Positions 52,752-63,698 are shown, counted from the stretch's first letter. The stretch is 64,000 nt of DNA from an uncultured Collinsella sp. (GCA_958415665.1 CATYZK010000005.1:32665-96664); one strand, 5' to 3'. Numbers and translations: made by a program. Notes: generated by a model not told the origin, from the sequence alone.

Positions 52752-52806
52752 AACAATGCGGCATGAGGGACGGTCCCTTATGTCACATTCAAGGGAGAGG
52801 ATTCCT

Positions 52807-54183
52807 GTGGAAACCAAGCAATACCCCGATATGGAGTGCGACGTCGTTATTGCCGGCTGCGGCGTAGCGGGCCTGTATGCGGCTCTCAACCTGCCGACGA
52901 GCTTGCGCGTGGTCATGCTCTCCAAGGGCGCTGTCGACGAGTGCGATTCGATGCTCGCGCAGGGCGGCATTTGCGTGCTGCCCGAGGGCTCGGACTACGA
53001 TGCCTTCTTTGAGGACACCATGCACGCCGGCCATTACGAGAACCGCCGCGAGAGTGTTGACATCATGATCCGCTCGAGCCGTTCGGTCATCAACGACCTG
53101 CTGGCCATGGGCGTGGACTTTGAGCGCAAGGCCGACGGCAGCCTCGACTTTACCCGCGAGGGCGCGCACAGCCGCCCGCGCATCGCCTTCCATGCCGATA
53201 TTACGGGCAAGGAGATTACGACCAAGCTGCTTCAGGCCGTTCGCAAGCTGGACAACGTGCAGATTTTGGAGCACGTGGCCATGACCGACATCCTGACGGG
53301 CGAGCGTGACGGCGCCACGGTGTGTGCCGGTGTCGTCGCCGTTCCCGTGGACGAGGACAACTCGGTTCGCCCCGCCGACGAGCTGGCAAATGCCGCCGAG
53401 GGCGTGCATGCCGGCGAGCCGTTTAAGATCCATGCCCGTCATACGTTGTGGGCAACGGGCGGCATCGGCGGCGTGTACGATCACTCGACCAACTACCCGC
53501 AGCTCACGGGCGATGCCTGCTATATCGCTCAGGAGCACGGCATTAAGATGGAGCACCTGGACTACGTGCAGATCCACCCCACGGGACTGTTCTCGCCGCA
53601 GCCAGGCCGCACCTTCCTGATCAGCGAGAGCTGCCGCGGCGAGGGCGCGATTCTGCTCAACGCCGCCGGTGAGCGCTTTACCGACGAGCTTCAGCCGCGC
53701 GATGTGGTCGCCGCCGCTATTCGCGAGCAGATGAAGCAGGACGGCACCGAGCACGAGTGGCTGAGCTTTGCTCCCGTCGAGCGCGACGTGGTGACCGGAC
53801 ACTTCGCCAACATCCGCGCGCGCTGCCTGGAGGACGGCCGCGACATCTTGGACGAGCCCATTCCCGTCACGCCCACGCAGCACTACTTTATGGGCGGCGT
53901 GTGGGTCGACAAAGACGGCCGCACCTCGATGCCCGAGCTCTACGCCGCCGGCGAGACGGCCTGCAACGGCGTGCACGGCAAGAACCGCCTGGCTTCTAAC
54001 AGCCTGCTCGAGTCCCTGGTTTGGGGTCGCCGCGCCGCTTGGCGTATGCGCACCGGCGAGTCGCTTGCCGTGGAGCAGGCGGGCGAGCCCGCGCTCGACG
54101 GACGTCACCGCGCCCTGAGCGCCGATACCCTTGCAATCGATGATTTGGCCCGTGCCGCCGGCACGCAGGCCGTGGAGGAGTAG
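52807..54183 (+). CDS. nadB: L-aspartate oxidase
   Basis: 458 residues from a GTG start preceded by GGGAGAGGATTCCT; in-frame ATGs at 52756 and 52780 are possible but lack such a site. It oxidises aspartate to iminoaspartate with FAD. The dinucleotide fold is DVVIAGCGVAGLYAA; substrate and flavin motifs include SMLAQGGICV, HPTGLFSPQPGRTF, SCRGEGAILLNAAGERF and GKNRLASNSLLESLVWG. The C-terminal helical domain is short compared with E. coli NadB (about 540 residues), which is common in related Gram-positive forms. Confidence 0.93.
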   Translation: METKQYPDMECDVVIAGCGVAGLYAALNLPTSLRVVMLSKGAVDECDSMLAQGGICVLPEGSDYDAFFEDTMHAGHYENRRESVDIMIRSSRSVINDLLAMGVDFERKADGSLDFTREGAHSRPRIAFHADITGKEITTKLLQAVRKLDNVQILEHVAMTDILTGERDGATVCAGVVAVPVDEDNSVRPADELANAAEGVHAGEPFKIHARHTLWATGGIGGVYDHSTNYPQLTGDACYIAQEHGIKMEHLDYVQIHPTGLFSPQPGRTFLISESCRGEGAILLNAAGERFTDELQPRDVVAAAIREQMKQDGTEHEWLSFAPVERDVVTGHFANIRARCLEDGRDILDEPIPVTPTQHYFMGGVWVDKDGRTSMPELYAAGETACNGVHGKNRLASNSLLESLVWGRRAAWRMRTGESLAVEQAGEPALDGRHRALSADTLAIDDLARAAGTQAVEE

Positions 54184-54186
54184 ACC

Positions 54187-55047
54187 ATGAATCCCATTAC
54201 CATGAAGCTCGTCGTCGATGATCTGATTTTGCAGGCCCTGCGCGAGGACATCACGTTTGAGGACGTGAGCACGGCGAGCGTGTGCCCCACGGCGCGTCCC
54301 GCTACCGTTGAGCTCATCGCCAAGGCCGACGGCATCATCGCCGGTCTGGACGTGTTCGCCCGCACCTTTGAGCTGCTGGATTCGCAGAGCTCGGTGCTGT
54401 TCGACGTCGCGGATGGCGACGAGGTGCATTCCGGCGACCACGTGGGCCAGGTGCGCGGCGATGCGCGCGTACTGCTTTCGGGCGAGCGCGTGGCGCTCAA
54501 CTACCTGCAGCGCATGAGCGGTATCGCCACCTATACGCATCAGATGGCCGCGGCGCTCGAAGGCACCAAGACCGTGCTCGTCGACACACGCAAGACCACG
54601 CCGGGCATGCGTGTCTTCGAGAAGGCCGCAGTCGAGATCGGCGGCGGCAGCAACCACCGCTACAACCTGTCGACCGCTGTCATGCTCAAGGACAACCATA
54701 TCGACGCCGCCGGCGGCGTGACGTGCGCGATCGAGATGGCGCGCGCCCATGCGTCCTTCACCACGACGGTCGAGATCGAGTGCGAGAATCTGGACATGGT
54801 GCGCGAGGCCGTAGAGGCTGGCGCCGACATCATCATGTTCGACAACATGACCCACGACGATATGGCCGCCGCCATCGAGCTTATCGACGGTCGCGCCAAG
54901 ACCGAGTGCTCGGGCAACGTGGACGCCGGCAACATTCGCGCCCTGGCCGATCTGGGCGTCGATTTTATTAGCTCGGGCGCCCTGACGCACTCCGCGCCGA
55001 TCCTCGACCTTTCGCTTAAGCACCTGCGTCTGCTGGACGGTAAATAA
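54187..55047 (+). CDS. nadC: Nicotinate-nucleotide diphosphorylase (quinolinate phosphoribosyltransferase)
   Basis: 286 residues; starts 3 bp after nadB. It converts quinolinate and PRPP to nicotinate mononucleotide. Marks are LREDITFEDVST, VALNYLQRMSGIAT, VDTRKTTPGMR, GGGSNHRYNLS, LKDNHI and VEIECENLD. Its stop overlaps the niaR ATG by one base. Confidence 0.95.
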   Translation: MNPITMKLVVDDLILQALREDITFEDVSTASVCPTARPATVELIAKADGIIAGLDVFARTFELLDSQSSVLFDVADGDEVHSGDHVGQVRGDARVLLSGERVALNYLQRMSGIATYTHQMAAALEGTKTVLVDTRKTTPGMRVFEKAAVEIGGGSNHRYNLSTAVMLKDNHIDAAGGVTCAIEMARAHASFTTTVEIECENLDMVREAVEAGADIIMFDNMTHDDMAAAIELIDGRAKTECSGNVDAGNIRALADLGVDFISSGALTHSAPILDLSLKHLRLLDGK

Positions 55048-55592
55048 TGAACGCCCGCGAGCGTCGCCGTGCCATCATGGCCGTGCTCGAGGGGGCTAAA
55101 GATCCCGTTTCGGGCAGCGCGCTTGCCCGCGAGGTGGGCGTGAGCCGTCAGGTCGTGGTGCAGGACATTGCCTTGCTGCGCGCCGACGGGCACGATATCG
55201 TCGCTACCAACCGCGGCTACGTGCTGCAGGAAGCCGAGAGCAGCCCGGCTGTGCCCACGCGCTTGGTCAAGGTGCGCCACAGCGTGGAGCAGGCGGGCGA
55301 CGAGCTCACGAGCATCGTCGATGCGGGCGGCGCCGTGCTCAACGTGATCGTCAACCATCGCGTGTACGGCAAGATCACGGCCGACCTGGACATCCGCAAC
55401 CGCCGCGATATCGAGCGCTACCTGCACGACATCGCCAGCGGCAAGAGCTTTCCGTTGCTGACGGTGACCAGCGGCTATCACTTCCATCGCATTGCGGCAG
55501 AAGACGAGCAAACCCTCGACGAGATCGAGACCATGCTCAAAGAGAAGGGCTACCTGGCCGAGATCATGCCCTATGAGGATGATTTGTCTTAG
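55047..55592 (+). CDS. niaR: NAD biosynthesis repressor NiaR (HTH plus 3H domain)
   Basis: 181 residues. The N-terminal winged helix (SGSALAREVGVSRQVVVQDI) is followed by a 3H domain with its histidines in KVRHSVEQ, VNHRVYG and SGYHFHRI. In Firmicutes this protein represses nad and niacin-uptake genes when nicotinate is plentiful. The overlap with nadC and the palindrome before nadA suggest it represses its own operon. A structured 3'UTR element begins on its stop codon. Confidence 0.9.
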   Translation: MNARERRRAIMAVLEGAKDPVSGSALAREVGVSRQVVVQDIALLRADGHDIVATNRGYVLQEAESSPAVPTRLVKVRHSVEQAGDELTSIVDAGGAVLNVIVNHRVYGKITADLDIRNRRDIERYLHDIASGKSFPLLTVTSGYHFHRIAAEDEQTLDEIETMLKEKGYLAEIMPYEDDLS

Positions 55593-55730
55593 CCGACGCT
55601 GCAAACGCCCCTAAGCGGCAATCTGACGTTCAATCGTCGGTCGCGTACCAGAGTACGCTTCCCTCCTCTTTCACGTCACCTTGCTCGCTTATGGGCGTTT
55701 TCGCTGACTTATGCTCAACCTGCGGCGTTG
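55592..55730 (+). ncRNA. Structured 3'UTR element, copy 3
   Basis: Lacks the first stem. Stem B is CGCCCCTAAGCG/CGCTTATGGGCG, then GCAA/TTGC and TGACGT/ACGTCA. The terminal hairpin is GCGTAC-CAGA-GTACGC. The outer pairing CGACGCTGCA with TGCGGCGTTG is kept. Confidence 0.75.
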
Positions 55731-55753
55731 CTATAGTGGTTGCCCGTGTAAAC

Positions 55754-55795
55754 AAAAGGAGGCCTCCGCGGCGATGCGGAGGCCTCCTTTTTGTG
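55754..55795. terminator. Bidirectional terminator between niaR and ferredoxin
   Basis: AAAAGGAGGCCTCCGC and GCGGAGGCCTCCTTTTT around GGCGAT; T tracts are present on both strands. Confidence 0.92.
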
Positions 55796-55831
55796 CACGG
55801 TGTACTTTTGAGTGTGCAAGTGGGGGAGTTG

Positions 55832-56017
55832 TTACTCCTCGACGATCTCGGTGATCGCGCCAGCGGGGCAAGCGTCCTGGCAAGCGCCACAGGCGACGCA
55901 GGAGTCCTCGTCAGCGACGGTAGCGACGTCCTGGAGCTCCAGAACGCCAGCGGGGCAGGAGTCGACGCAAACGCCACAAGCGATGCACTCGTCGGCATCA
56001 ATTACGGGATGAGCCAT
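55832..56017 (-). CDS. 2[4Fe-4S] ferredoxin
   Basis: 61 residues; AGAGAGGAAACTACC precedes the ATG at 56017. Two CxxCxxCxxxCP motifs (CIACGVCVDSCP and CVACGACQDACP) bind two 4Fe-4S clusters. It is a small cytoplasmic electron carrier, typical of anaerobes; possible partners include hydrogenase or pyruvate oxidoreductase, neither seen here. Confidence 0.95.
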   Translation of the reverse strand: MAHPVIDADECIACGVCVDSCPAGVLELQDVATVADEDSCVACGACQDACPAGAITEIVEE

Positions 56018-56241
56018 GGTAGTTTCCTCTCTGTTGACCGACGCTACAGGCGATGCGCGTCGGTTTGATTCGGGCAAAAACATACCACGGCAGCGACCGT
56101 TTGCAATACCCTCTGACCGGCATCTTCATACCGTTCGCCGAGTATGCCACGGCTTACTAAAAAACACGCAGGTTAGGCCGTTGAGCTGCGCAAATGTTAG
56201 CTAAAGGTGACTTGTAATATTGGGCGATTGAGCGCGCTTGC

Positions 56242-56287
56242 GGAAAGCGCAACCCGGAATCGCCGCCCAGAACGGGATGCGCTTTCC
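56242..56287. repeat. GGAAAGCGCAACCC inverted repeat, copy 2
   Basis: Arms GGAAAGCGCAACCC and GGGATGCGCTTTCC with one mismatch, the same right arm as the copy at 32712. It lies in the 543-bp gap before dnaK, which holds no gene I can support. Confidence 0.8.
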
Positions 56288-56371
56288 CCGGGGCGGCCCC
56301 AAGGCCCCCCGCACAGCTCAAGCCCCAAGCTTCAGTCAACTCTACATAGATCTCAATAGATCTGCCGAGAA

Positions 56372-56402
56372 CTCAAACAGCGCATCTACCTGCGCTTTTG
56401 AG
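56372..56402. promoter_or_regulatory. Inverted repeat in the dnaK upstream region
   Basis: CTCAAA-C-AGCGCA pairs with TGCGCT-TTTGAG around TCTACC. It is about 160 bp before dnaK. It does not match the HspR HAIR consensus well, so its role is open. Confidence 0.35.
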
Positions 56403-56560
56403 AACCTAAACTCGCAGAGATAAGAAATCTTATATGAATTGACTTAGATTTTGTATATTCCGGCCCATAAGGGGATACACTACATCCTGAAAGACAAGCC
56501 GAAGCGTCGCGCGGCAGTCCGCCGACGCGGCGCGAACGCACAAGAGAGAGGGAATTTCTA

Positions 56561-58453
<1,893 letters not shown>

Positions 58454-58455
58454 TC

Positions 58456-59298
58456 ATGTCCGCCCGTAAAGCTCGCACGGAGGCGGCTGCCGCCGGCGCC
58501 GCCCCCGTTGACTCTGAGGAGAAGGACGTGAAGATTCCCGTAGAGGCCGTCGACGATACCGAGGCCAACGAGGCCGAGGCCGCCGAGGCTGCCGAGAACC
58601 AGGTAGAGGATTCCAACAAGGAGGCGACGATGACCGAGGACGAGATGGTGGAAGCCGCTATCCGCGCCGGTGAGGAAGCCGCCGACAACGACTTTAAGCT
58701 TAAGTTCGAGCAGGCTCAGAAGGAGCTTGCCGACGTGCGCCATGAGCTCGAGGCCGCGGCTGAGGCTCAGAAGGCCGCTGAGGACAAGGCAAAGGACGCC
58801 ACCGAGCGCACCGCCCGTCTGCAGGCCGACTGGGAGAACTTTCGCCGCCGCACCGCCAACGAGCGTATCGCCGAGCGCGAGCGCGCGACCGAGAAGCTCG
58901 TCACCGCGCTGCTGCCGGTGGTCGACGATATCGAGCGTGCGATCGACCATGCCCGCGGCCAGGAGCTTTCCGACGACTTTAAGCAGTTCGTCGATGGCGT
59001 TGACGCGGTGCATGCCAAGCTGCTCGACGTGTTTGCGCACGAGGGCGTTGAGCCCATCGACCCCAAGGGCGAGGCGTTCGATCCGCTCGAGCACCAGGCC
59101 GTGGGTCGCGTCGAGGACGCATCGCAGTACGACGAGACCGTCAACGACGTGTACCAGAAGGGCTACCGCATGGCGGACCGCATCCTGCGCTCCGCGATGG
59201 TGACGGTGACCTACGGTGGCGAGAAGCGCCCCGCACCGGAGCCCGAAGCGGCGCCCGAGGATGCTGCGGCCGATGCGGCCGAGAGCACCGAGGAGTAA
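58456..59298 (+). CDS. grpE: Nucleotide exchange factor GrpE
   Basis: 280 residues, longer than the usual 180-200 because of acidic Ala/Glu-rich tails at both ends. The core has a long coiled coil (about 75-130) and RLQADWENFRRRTANER, then VVDDIERAI and GYRMADRILRSAMVTV. It releases ADP from DnaK. It starts 2 bp after dnaK, so the two are cotranslated. Confidence 0.94.
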   Translation: MSARKARTEAAAAGAAPVDSEEKDVKIPVEAVDDTEANEAEAAEAAENQVEDSNKEATMTEDEMVEAAIRAGEEAADNDFKLKFEQAQKELADVRHELEAAAEAQKAAEDKAKDATERTARLQADWENFRRRTANERIAERERATEKLVTALLPVVDDIERAIDHARGQELSDDFKQFVDGVDAVHAKLLDVFAHEGVEPIDPKGEAFDPLEHQAVGRVEDASQYDETVNDVYQKGYRMADRILRSAMVTVTYGGEKRPAPEPEAAPEDAAADAAESTEE

Positions 59299-59303
59299 TT
59301 GAG

Positions 59304-59335
59304 AAGGGCCCCGGGGCAACACCCGGGGCCCTTTC
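59304..59335 (+). terminator. Terminator after grpE
   Basis: AAGGGCCCCGGG and CCCGGGGCCCTTT around GCAACA. It splits dnaK-grpE from dnaJ-hspR or lowers their expression. Confidence 0.88.
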
Positions 59336-59406
59336 TGGCCTAGTGCCATATGAAAGCATGAGCCGTCGTCCGCAGGGGCGGCGGATGAAACAGGAGAGGA
59401 GCTACG

Positions 59407-60372
59407 ATGGCTGCAGGCAAAACCTTCTATGACATCCTGGGCGTATCCAAGAGCGCCTCCGACAAAGAGATCAAGAGCGCGTTTCGCAAGCTCGCGCAAA
59501 AATATCACCCCGATGCCGGCGGCGACGAGGCCAAGTTCAAGGAGATCAGCGAGGCCTACGAGACGCTTTCGGACGAGAAGAAGCGCAAAGAGTACGACCA
59601 GATGCTCATGTTCGGCGGCATGCCGGGCGCGGGCGGTGCGTATGGCGGCGGCTACGGTGCCGGCGCTGGCGCAAGCGGCTGGGGCGATATCTTCGACAGC
59701 ATCTTTAGCGGCAATGGTGCCTGGGGTAGCGATTGGGGCTCGGGCTTTGCCGGGGCTGCGGGCGCTGCCGGTGCCGGCGCGGGTCGCAGCCGCGCTCGCA
59801 AGGGCGGCGACCTATCGCTGACCGTCGATGTGACGGCCGAGGATGCGTTTCGCGGCGTGACGCACAAGGTCACCTATCGCATTCCCTCGACAGGCGAGCA
59901 GCAGACCATTACGGTCTCGGTGCCCGCGGGCGCGGTCGACGGCGGCAAGCTGCGCTACAAGCGTCGCGGCGAGTATGGCGTTGCGGGTGGCGAGCGCGGC
60001 GACCTGGTTGTGACCACGCATGTGGAGGAGCACCCGCTGTTTAAGCGCAAAGGCGCCGACGTGACCATGGAGGTACCGGTCTCGGTCTACGAGGCGGCGC
60101 TCGGCTGCACGGTGGATGTGCCCACGCCCGGCGGCGCGACGGTTCGTCTGAAGGTGCCCGCTGGCACCCAGACGGGCAAGAAGTTCCGCTTTAAGGAGAT
60201 GGGTGCGCCCGACGTTAAGCACCGTGGCCGCACAGGCGCGCTGCTCGTCGAGATCAAGGTGCAGGTCCCCACGAACCTATCCGATGACGAGCGCGATGCC
60301 ATGACCAAGCTGCGCGAGGCCGACACGCGCGACTATCGCGAGAAGGTCAACCGTTACAAGGCGACGTACTAG
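59407..60372 (+). CDS. DnaJ-type co-chaperone without zinc finger
   Basis: 321 residues; GGAGAGGAGCTACG precedes the ATG. The J domain has HPD at 34-36 (KYHPDAGG). A Gly-rich linker (about 70-130) follows, then the two C-terminal beta domains (GDLSLTVDVTAEDAFRGV and GCTVDVPTPGGATVRLKVP). It lacks the four CxxCxGxG motifs, so it is CbpA/DnaJ2-like rather than classical DnaJ. It stimulates DnaK. Confidence 0.92.
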   Translation: MAAGKTFYDILGVSKSASDKEIKSAFRKLAQKYHPDAGGDEAKFKEISEAYETLSDEKKRKEYDQMLMFGGMPGAGGAYGGGYGAGAGASGWGDIFDSIFSGNGAWGSDWGSGFAGAAGAAGAGAGRSRARKGGDLSLTVDVTAEDAFRGVTHKVTYRIPSTGEQQTITVSVPAGAVDGGKLRYKRRGEYGVAGGERGDLVVTTHVEEHPLFKRKGADVTMEVPVSVYEAALGCTVDVPTPGGATVRLKVPAGTQTGKKFRFKEMGAPDVKHRGRTGALLVEIKVQVPTNLSDDERDAMTKLREADTRDYREKVNRYKATY

Positions 60373-60444
60373 GGCGGTCGCGGCGCGCGCCCGCGCCCGC
60401 GGGCTTATGATGGACGATAACGAGACGGAAAGGGGTCAGGTAGC

Positions 60445-60861
60445 ATGGCCGAGGACAATAGGAACAAACCGCTGTACATGATCAGCGTGGCGGCCGAGCT
60501 GACCGGCATGCATCCGCAGACTCTGCGCGTCTACGAGTCTAAGGGCCTGGTGAACCCCCAGCGCTCGGGCGGTAACACACGCCTGTATTCGCGTGCCGAT
60601 ATCGAGCGTCTGGAGCTCATCAACCAGCTGACTGACGAGGGTATCAACCTTGCCGGCGTGGTGCGCATTCTCGATATGAAGGAGCGTGCCGAGGAGCGCG
60701 AGCGCGAGAACGAGAAGCTCCGCGCTCGCGTGCGCCAGCTCGAGGATGAGCTGCACGAGTACAAGATGCAGAAGAAGATCACCGCCCTGGCCCCGCGCGA
60801 TGGCTCGGTTAACCCCGAGCAAGTCATGCGCAAGCTACTGGGCGCCGGCGGAGATCTCTAG
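60445..60861 (+). CDS. hspR: Heat-shock repressor HspR (MerR family)
   Basis: 138 residues; GGAAAGGGGTCAGGTAGC precedes the ATG. The MerR helix-turn-helix is MISVAAELTGMHPQTLRVYE with GLVNPQRSGGNTRLYS. A coiled coil covers about 75-110. In actinobacteria HspR binds HAIR boxes with DnaK as corepressor; no good HAIR box was found near dnaK in this window. A structured 3'UTR element starts directly after its stop. Confidence 0.92.
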   Translation: MAEDNRNKPLYMISVAAELTGMHPQTLRVYESKGLVNPQRSGGNTRLYSRADIERLELINQLTDEGINLAGVVRILDMKERAEERERENEKLRARVRQLEDELHEYKMQKKITALAPRDGSVNPEQVMRKLLGAGGDL

Positions 60862-61030
60862 GTTCCGCCGTTCTGACGAACGGCGGACCAGTTGACGCTG
60901 CGCGCCGTCCAGAGCGACAATTTGTCATTCAAAGGGCAAGGCATGACCAGAAGGTCTATGCCTTGCCTTTTTCATGCCAACTTGTTCGCTCTGGACGGCG
61001 CTCGCTGTCCGTCCTCTGCCTGCGGCGTTG
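60862..61030 (+). ncRNA. Structured 3'UTR element, copy 4
   Basis: Stem A is GTTCCGCCGTTC/GAACGGCGGACC (one mismatch). Stem B is GCGCCGTCCAGAGCG/CGCTCTGGACGGCGC, then ACAA/TTGT. The terminal hairpin GGCATGACC-AGAA-GGTCTATGCC closes it. The outer pairing uses TGACGCTGC with GCGGCGTTG. Confidence 0.75.
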
Positions 61031-61050
61031 CCTTGCTCCGGATGCGGTAG

Positions 61051-61084
61051 GGTAGTCATTGGGGACGTTCTTAAATGACTAGTC
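61051..61084. repeat. TAGTCATTGGGGAC palindromic repeat, second copy
   Basis: GTAGTCATTGGGGACGTTCT with AAATGACTAGT, as at 22713. It again sits just downstream of a structured 3'UTR element. Confidence 0.75.
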
Positions 61085-61136
61085 GAAAGGGACGCTCTTG
61101 CACAAAATCTTCCGGCCCTCGACCGGCACGTCCTTT

Positions 61137-61154
61137 ACTTTACCTAGATAAAGT
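61137..61154. promoter_or_regulatory. Inverted repeat ACTTTA-N6-TAAAGT
   Basis: Located 102 bp before the hydratase start in a stretch richer in AT. It could be part of a promoter or an operator. Confidence 0.35.
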
Positions 61155-61255
61155 GAACGCCGAGATTCGTAACCCACTCGCAACCGTTCTATGGCACGAT
61201 AATGAACGAATGTATGCTATGCGCCCAAATCGTTTTGGGCAGAGTGGGAGACAGT

Positions 61256-63556
61256 ATGGTCAAGCTGTACGAGGACGGCATCTACCTGCGCGGCGGTAGC
61301 GAGGTTGTGCCTGTGGCCGAGGCTGCTGAGCGCGGCATTACGCAGACGCCCGAGGATGCCAAGCGTGGCACCATCGCGTATTCGATCCTCCAGGCACACA
61401 ATACGTCCGGCGACCCCGAGGCGCTCAAGATCCGCTTCGACGCCATGGCGAGCCACGACATCACCTTTGTCGGCATCATCCAGACGGCGCGTGCCTCGGG
61501 CATGGAACAGTTCCCGCTGCCCTACGTGCTCACCAACTGCCATAACTCGCTGTGCGCGGTGGGCGGCACCATCAACGAGGACGACCACGTCTTTGGCCTC
61601 TCGGCTGCCAAGAAGTACGGCGGCATCTTCGTTCCGCCGCATATCGCCGTCATCCACTCCTTTATGCGCGAGAACTTCGCCGGTTGCGGCAAGATGATCC
61701 TGGGCTCCGACTCGCACACCCGCTACGGCGCCCTGGGCACCATGGCCGTGGGCGAGGGCGGCGGCGAGCTGGCAAAGCAGCTGCTGCGCGACACCTACGA
61801 CGTTGCCTATCCCGGCGTCGTCGCCATCTACCTCACGGGTGCCCCGCGCCCCGGCGTCGGTCCGCATGACGTGGCGCTCGCCATCATTCGCGCTGTCTTT
61901 GCCAAGGGCTACGTCAAGAACAAGGTCATGGAGTTCGTGGGCCCCGGCATCGCGAGCATGACGACCGATTACCGCAACGGCGTTGACGTCATGACCACCG
62001 AGACCACCTGCCTGTCGAGCATCTGGGCCACCGACGAGGACACACACGCATTTCTGACCATGCACGGCCGCGGCGACGACTACCGCGAGCTCAAGCCCGC
62101 TGATGTCGCCTACTACGACGGCTGCGTCGAGGTCGACCTGTCGAGCATTAAGCCCATGATTGCCCTGCCGTTCCATCCTTCCAACGGCTTTGAGATCGAC
62201 GAGCTCAACGAGAATCTCGAGGACATCCTTCACGAGGTGGAGCTCGAGGCCGCCAAGATCGGCGAGGGTAAGACGCACTTTAGCCTGCTCGACAAGATCG
62301 TCGACGGCAAACTGCACGTGCAGCAGGGCGTTATCGCCGGCTGCTCGGGCGGCAACTACGACTCCGTGGTCCAGGCTGCCCGCGTGCTCAAGGGCGCCAA
62401 TACCGGCTGCGGCGAGTTCTCGCTGTCGGTCTATCCCACGAGCCAGCCCGTGGCGCTCGAACTCACGCGTCGCGGCTATATCTATGACCTTATGGAGGCC
62501 GGCGCGATCGTGCGCACGGCGTTCTGCGGCCCGTGCTTTGGCGCCGGCGACACGCCTGCCAACAACGGCCTGTCCATCCGCCACACCACGCGCAATTTCC
62601 CCAACCGCGAGGGTTCCAAGCCGGGTAATGGCCAGCTGAGCGCCGTGGCTCTGATGGACGCCCGCTCCATCGCGGCGACGGCTGCCAACGGCGGCGTCCT
62701 GACGCCGGCGACCGACCTGCCCGAGGACACCTGGGACGAGGCCTGCGAGTACAGCTTCGACGACGCGCCGTACAAGAAGCGCGTGTACTGGGGCTTTGGC
62801 AAGGCTGAGCCTGCCGACGAGCTGGTCGAGGGTCCCAACATCAAGCCATGGCCCGCGATGGAGCCGCTCGGCGACGATATCCTGCTCAAGGTGTGCTCCA
62901 AAATCATGGACCCAGTCACCACGACCGACGAGCTGATCCCTTCGGGCGAGACGAGTTCCTTCCGCTCCAACCCGCTGGGCCTGGCCGAGTTTACGCTCAG
63001 CCGTCGCGATCCGGCTTACGTGGGCCGCTCCAAGGAGGTCGATGTCGTGGAGAAGCGCCGCGTTGCCGGCGAGGCCGCGGGCGACCTGGCCGCGCTCGAT
63101 GCCGAGCTTGCCGGTGTGTTTGAGGCGCTGGCCGGCGCGGGCGTCGCGGCCGATGCCAAGGCGACCGAGTACGGCTCCATGCTCTATGCCAAGAAGCCGG
63201 GCGACGGCTCCGCCCGCGAGCAGGCCGCGAGCTGCCAGCGCGTGATCGGCGGCCTGGCCAACATCGTCCACGAGTACGCCACCAAGCGCTATCGCTCTAA
63301 CGTGATGAACTGGGGCATGGTGCCCTTCCAGATGGAGGCCGAGCCCAACTTTGAGGTAGGCGACTACGTCTTTGTGCCGGGTATCCGTGCCGCGCTCGAT
63401 GGCGACCTCAAGAACATCGCTGCCTACGTGGTGCGTGTCGACGGTGCGGTTGAGCAGATTGAGCTCTACATTGCCGATATGACGGCCGAAGAACGTGCCA
63501 TCGTCAAGGCCGGCTGCCTGATCAACTACAACAAGTTCAAGGCCGCTGCCGAGTAA
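61256..63556 (+). CDS. Aconitase-family hydratase, YbhJ-like
   Basis: 766 residues from the ATG at 61256, which follows GTGGGAGACAGT; an in-frame ATG at 61202 lacks a site. The 4Fe-4S ligands appear as CSGGNYD and CGPCFG, with LGSDSHTRYG and SIRHTTRNFPNREGSK forming other aconitase motifs. The C-terminal swivel domain begins near 640. The overall layout is nearer E. coli YbhJ, a hydratase of unknown substrate, than AcnA or AcnB. It may be the organism's citrate-isocitrate aconitase or act on another hydroxy acid. Confidence 0.8.
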   Translation: MVKLYEDGIYLRGGSEVVPVAEAAERGITQTPEDAKRGTIAYSILQAHNTSGDPEALKIRFDAMASHDITFVGIIQTARASGMEQFPLPYVLTNCHNSLCAVGGTINEDDHVFGLSAAKKYGGIFVPPHIAVIHSFMRENFAGCGKMILGSDSHTRYGALGTMAVGEGGGELAKQLLRDTYDVAYPGVVAIYLTGAPRPGVGPHDVALAIIRAVFAKGYVKNKVMEFVGPGIASMTTDYRNGVDVMTTETTCLSSIWATDEDTHAFLTMHGRGDDYRELKPADVAYYDGCVEVDLSSIKPMIALPFHPSNGFEIDELNENLEDILHEVELEAAKIGEGKTHFSLLDKIVDGKLHVQQGVIAGCSGGNYDSVVQAARVLKGANTGCGEFSLSVYPTSQPVALELTRRGYIYDLMEAGAIVRTAFCGPCFGAGDTPANNGLSIRHTTRNFPNREGSKPGNGQLSAVALMDARSIAATAANGGVLTPATDLPEDTWDEACEYSFDDAPYKKRVYWGFGKAEPADELVEGPNIKPWPAMEPLGDDILLKVCSKIMDPVTTTDELIPSGETSSFRSNPLGLAEFTLSRRDPAYVGRSKEVDVVEKRRVAGEAAGDLAALDAELAGVFEALAGAGVAADAKATEYGSMLYAKKPGDGSAREQAASCQRVIGGLANIVHEYATKRYRSNVMNWGMVPFQMEAEPNFEVGDYVFVPGIRAALDGDLKNIAAYVVRVDGAVEQIELYIADMTAEERAIVKAGCLINYNKFKAAAE

Positions 63557-63573
63557 CTCACATACTTGTCCGC

Positions 63574-63644
63574 CCGTGGCTTACCCTTTCCCGCCCGCTC
63601 ACGCGCTTCGCGAGGGTCGCGTTCGGCAAAGGGTAAGCCCCGGG
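63574..63644. repeat. GGCTTACCCTTT inverted repeat after the hydratase gene
   Basis: Arms CCGTGGCTTACCCTTT and AAAGGGTAAGCCCCGGG with an inner CGCTTCGCG stem. Confidence 0.75.
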
Positions 63645-63698
63645 CTACGTTTGTGCGTTCTCGTTGGGTCTTGAGGGACGCTAAAAATAGACTTGCTT

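Noticed and set aside
52756..52806. ATG at 52756 as start of nadB
   Set aside because: It follows nadA by 4 nt but has no ribosome binding site, and the extra 17 residues are not part of the flavoprotein fold. The GTG at 52807 has a good site. The choice remains tentative.
56380..56560. HspR HAIR box (CTTGAGT-N7-ACTCAAG) before dnaK
   Set aside because: Only loosely similar half sites (ACTCAAA and TTTTGAG) were found at the wrong spacing, so no HAIR box is claimed.
61217..63271. 684-codon minus-strand frame opposite the hydratase
   Set aside because: The plus frame has the aconitase iron-sulfur motifs; the antisense frame has none.
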